This document shows positions 62,775 to 64,000 of a stretch of DNA of 64,000 nucleotides, in pieces. The notes beneath the pieces are model-generated. The model was not told the DNA's origin and ran no database searches. It was given only the letters and a program-made list of their open reading frames with translations. This stretch comes from Caulobacter sp. BP25 (GTDB lineage Bacteria; Pseudomonadota; Alphaproteobacteria; Caulobacterales; Caulobacteraceae): NCBI RefSeq assembly GCF_002737755.1, contig NZ_PEGH01000019.1, positions 62,001 through 126,000 of the forward strand, in the 5' to 3' direction. How positions within the stretch are numbered: position 1 is the first letter of the stretch; each line of letters begins with the position of its first letter. Both the position numbers and the translations under genes were made by a program.

Positions 62775-62916
62775 CCTTACATCTCACGGCGAGACGATCG
62801 CTGGGCTGATCAGGTCACTCAAGGACGACGCTCCGCGTCGCCGCTCGCGGTCGCCGGAGGCGATCCTTGACTGACCTGATCAGCCCAGCACGCTGCAGCC
62901 TCCAAGAGATGTAAGG
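62775..62916. repeat. 142-nt nested palindrome with three terminal hairpins
   Basis: Outer stem CCTTACATCTC/GAGATGTAAGG (11 bp, perfect, 62775-62785 with 62906-62916). Inner stem 62800-62825 with 62864-62889 (25 of 26 bp). Between the inner arms lie three hairpins in tandem: CGACGC-TCC-GCGTCG (62826-62840), CCGC-TC-GCGG (62841-62850) and TCGCC-GGA-GGCGA (62851-62863). Whole element folds into a long stem with a three-leaf head; no ORF. Confidence 0.85.
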
Positions 62917-62921
62917 TTCGC

Positions 62922-62941
62922 CCCGACCTGGAGAGGTCGGG
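62922..62941. repeat. Hairpin beside the nested palindrome
   Basis: Perfect 8-bp stem CCCGACCT-GGAG-AGGTCGGG, five bases after the nested palindrome. No T-tract. Confidence 0.5.
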
Positions 62942-62987
62942 CGGCTACCCGTTGCTCACATGACCTTCCGCCCTTAGCGTACCCCTC

Positions 62988-63350
62988 ATGGTGTTCGGAT
63001 GGCTGAAAGCATGGGCAGCTAAAGGCAGGCCGCCGCATTGGACGGTGGCGGTCGTTGGCGACCTTATCGCGATCGATGACGGTCAGGGTACCGAAGTCGC
63101 GGTTCCGGTGAGCGATTTACGGCGCGTTGTCGTCGCCACCGACGATAGTGGGCCTTGGGATGCGGACGTCGTGTTCCTGCTCTACTCCGAGGTAGTCGAA
63201 CCAACGGGCATCTTTCCACTGGAAGCACAGGGCATGCAGGACTTCGTCGCTTGGTTGAAGGCGCTGCCAGGCTTCCATGACCGCGAACTTGCGAAGGCGA
63301 TGTCATCTACCAACGTCGCAAGATTTGTCGTCTACGAAGCGCTAGCTTAG
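62988..63350 (+). CDS. Conserved hypothetical protein, 120 residues
   Basis: Soluble alpha/beta protein: MVFGWLKAW, WTVAVVGDLIAIDDGQGTEVAVPVSDLRRVVVATDDSGPWDADVVFLLYS, ...ALPGFHDRELAKAMSSTNVARFVVYE. The TNDSGPWxxDVxWLL and MxST patterns recur in small proteobacterial proteins; some are annotated as immunity-like, but I cannot assign function. Codon bias is milder than in flanking genes, so it may be acquired. Confidence 0.7.
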   Translation: MVFGWLKAWAAKGRPPHWTVAVVGDLIAIDDGQGTEVAVPVSDLRRVVVATDDSGPWDADVVFLLYSEVVEPTGIFPLEAQGMQDFVAWLKALPGFHDRELAKAMSSTNVARFVVYEALA

Positions 63351-63379
63351 TCGACTAAGCCCCCCCCAGGAGCCCCGCC

Positions 63380-63778
63380 ATGTCGTCTTTCGATCGCCGT
63401 GTTCTGCTCTCCGGCGGCCTCGCGGCCAGCGCCGCCCTTGCCACGCCCGCGAGCGCCGCGACCGACGCCCCCATCGTGCTCCACCAAGTGTTTTTCTGGC
63501 TCAAGAACCCGGGCGCCAAGGCCGACCGCGAAAAGCTGATCGCGGGCCTGAAGGCGCTGAAGGCGGTCGAGGTCATTCAGCAGTTGCACGTCGGCGTCCC
63601 GGCCTCGACCGAGAAACGCGACGTGATCGACAACAGCTACGACGTCTCCGAGCTGATGGTCTTCAAGAGCGTCGAGGACCAGAACCGCTACCAGAGCCAC
63701 CCGCTGCACCAGAAGTTCATCGCCGACTGCGGCCACCTGTGGAGCAAGGTGATCGTCTACGACAGCATGGCGGTGTAA
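63380..63778 (+). CDS. Exported Dabb (stress-responsive alpha/beta barrel) protein
   Basis: 132 residues. N-terminus [23 protein letters not shown] is Tat-like (RR). The mature part, [46 protein letters not shown], is a Dabb domain with the His of HQVFFWLK and later [15 protein letters not shown]. Dabb proteins form dimeric ferredoxin-like barrels; substrate unknown. A C in ADCGH may bind metal (inference). Confidence 0.82.
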   Translation: MSSFDRRVLLSGGLAASAALATPASAATDAPIVLHQVFFWLKNPGAKADREKLIAGLKALKAVEVIQQLHVGVPASTEKRDVIDNSYDVSELMVFKSVEDQNRYQSHPLHQKFIADCGHLWSKVIVYDSMAV

Positions 63779-63801
63779 CGCGCGGCCCCGCCGGGCCTCT
63801 A

Positions 63802-63827
63802 TTGACACCTTAGGTAGCAGGTATAGG
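63802..63827 (+). promoter_or_regulatory. Candidate promoter near the window end
   Basis: TTGACA (63802-63807) and TATAGG (63822-63827), spacer 14, resembling short-spacer Caulobacter housekeeping promoters, upstream of the 63854 gene. Confidence 0.4.
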
Positions 63828-63853
63828 GTTCAGCCAACTTGGGGAGAATGCAG

Positions 63854-64000
63854 ATGATCAAGGTTGCTCTGACCGCCACCGCCGCCCTGCTGTTCGCCGC
63901 CCCGGCCTATGCCGAGGCTTGGCCTAAGCAGGACTGGTCGGTGATGAAGCTGGCGGCTTTGTCCGCGCAGGCGCCGACCAGCGCGAAGCCGGATGGCGGA
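63854..64000 (+). CDS. Exported protein, 3' end outside window
   Basis: 49 codons to the window edge. Signal peptide MIKVALTATAALLFAAPAYA/E, then AWPKQDWSVMKLAALSAQAPTSAKPDGG. GGGGAG lies seven bases before the ATG at 63854; an ATG at 63848 is too close to it. Not enough sequence to identify the product. Confidence 0.6.
   Translation, partial: MIKVALTATAALLFAAPAYAEAWPKQDWSVMKLAALSAQAPTSAKPDGG

Noticed and set aside
62518..62787. 89-codon minus-strand ORF over the hairpin cluster
   Set aside because: Consists of Arg/Pro/Gly-rich translation of REP hairpins and direct repeats; no ribosome site or domain.
1..64000. CRISPR arrays, rRNA operons, transposases or prophage genes
   Set aside because: No regularly spaced repeats, rRNA sequence, transposase or phage structural genes were seen on either strand.

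Overview
The window is high-GC (about two thirds G+C) alphaproteobacterial chromosome from Caulobacter or a very close relative. The strongest marker is gcrA at 47711-48232, a cell-cycle regulator typical of Caulobacterales, with GANTC methylation sites and CtrA- and DnaA-like motifs upstream. The circularly typical alphaproteobacterial gene sets (ftsEX behind an MJ0042 zinc-ribbon gene, xseA-DUF2093, chorismate mutase-hisC-tyrA) agree. I cannot name the species. Genes are tightly packed; many neighbours overlap by ATGA or GTGA, and several convergent pairs share stop codons.

Layout. 1-2902: a DUF4198 gene cut by the window edge, divergent from a TonB-dependent haem/haemoglobin-type receptor. 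3049-7518: VTT membrane protein-dsbB-coq7 operon, M1 peptidase, VanZ-like protein and a small acidic protein. 7617-12797: HNH nuclease, AlkA-type glycosylase, GreA-like factor, TetR regulator, GluQRS, then a tlpA-GNAT operon. 12798-17506: argH-lipoprotein-lysA and a chemoreceptor. 17527-23591: an unusual in-frame DUF3426/phosphoribosyltransferase ORF, then ftsE-ftsX-ydcF-plsC, ChaC-like and DUF2125 genes. 23695-26778: chorismate mutase, hisC and tyrA (phenylalanine/tyrosine/histidine supply). 26879-31255: EF-hand protein, GH9 cellulase, hybrid histidine kinase. 31334-33950: tRNA-Gly(CCC) followed by a glycosyltransferase, a PhnZ-like HD protein and a methyltransferase. 33987-37635: TraB/GumN protein, hydrolase and a small Xre/membrane-protein operon with its own operator-like site. 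37795-40619: dCTP deaminase, metZ, apaG. 40789-43099: an accessory-looking cassette of one Xre regulator and two proteins of unknown family, with tandem operator-like palindromes between them. 43144-48299: hslO, argF, argD, ABC-2 permease, gcrA. 48515-54612: xseA, DUF2093, CheY-like regulator, LpxL-type acyltransferase, PraR-like regulator, hisN, hydrolase, SCP2 protein. 54773-58592: two tandem exported methyltransferase-fold proteins, an Hsp20 gene behind a ROSE-type RNA thermometer, a pentapeptide-repeat protein. 58666-64000: gpmA, kdsD operon, GNAT, exported nucleosidase, an 818-base gene-free stretch full of secondary structure, then small proteins to the window edge.

What looks new or least explained: (i) the 40.8-43.1 kb cassette with paired ACTTG-N9-CAAGT sites; (ii) a 142-nt nested palindrome with three terminal hairpins at 62775-62916; (iii) the membrane zinc-ribbon/phosphoribosyltransferase fusion at 17527-19002; (iv) the tandem exported methyltransferase-like proteins; (v) the Xre-controlled membrane-protein operon at 35967-37276. 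No CRISPR array, rRNA, prophage or insertion sequence was seen. All family assignments are from reading the translations; none was checked against a database.
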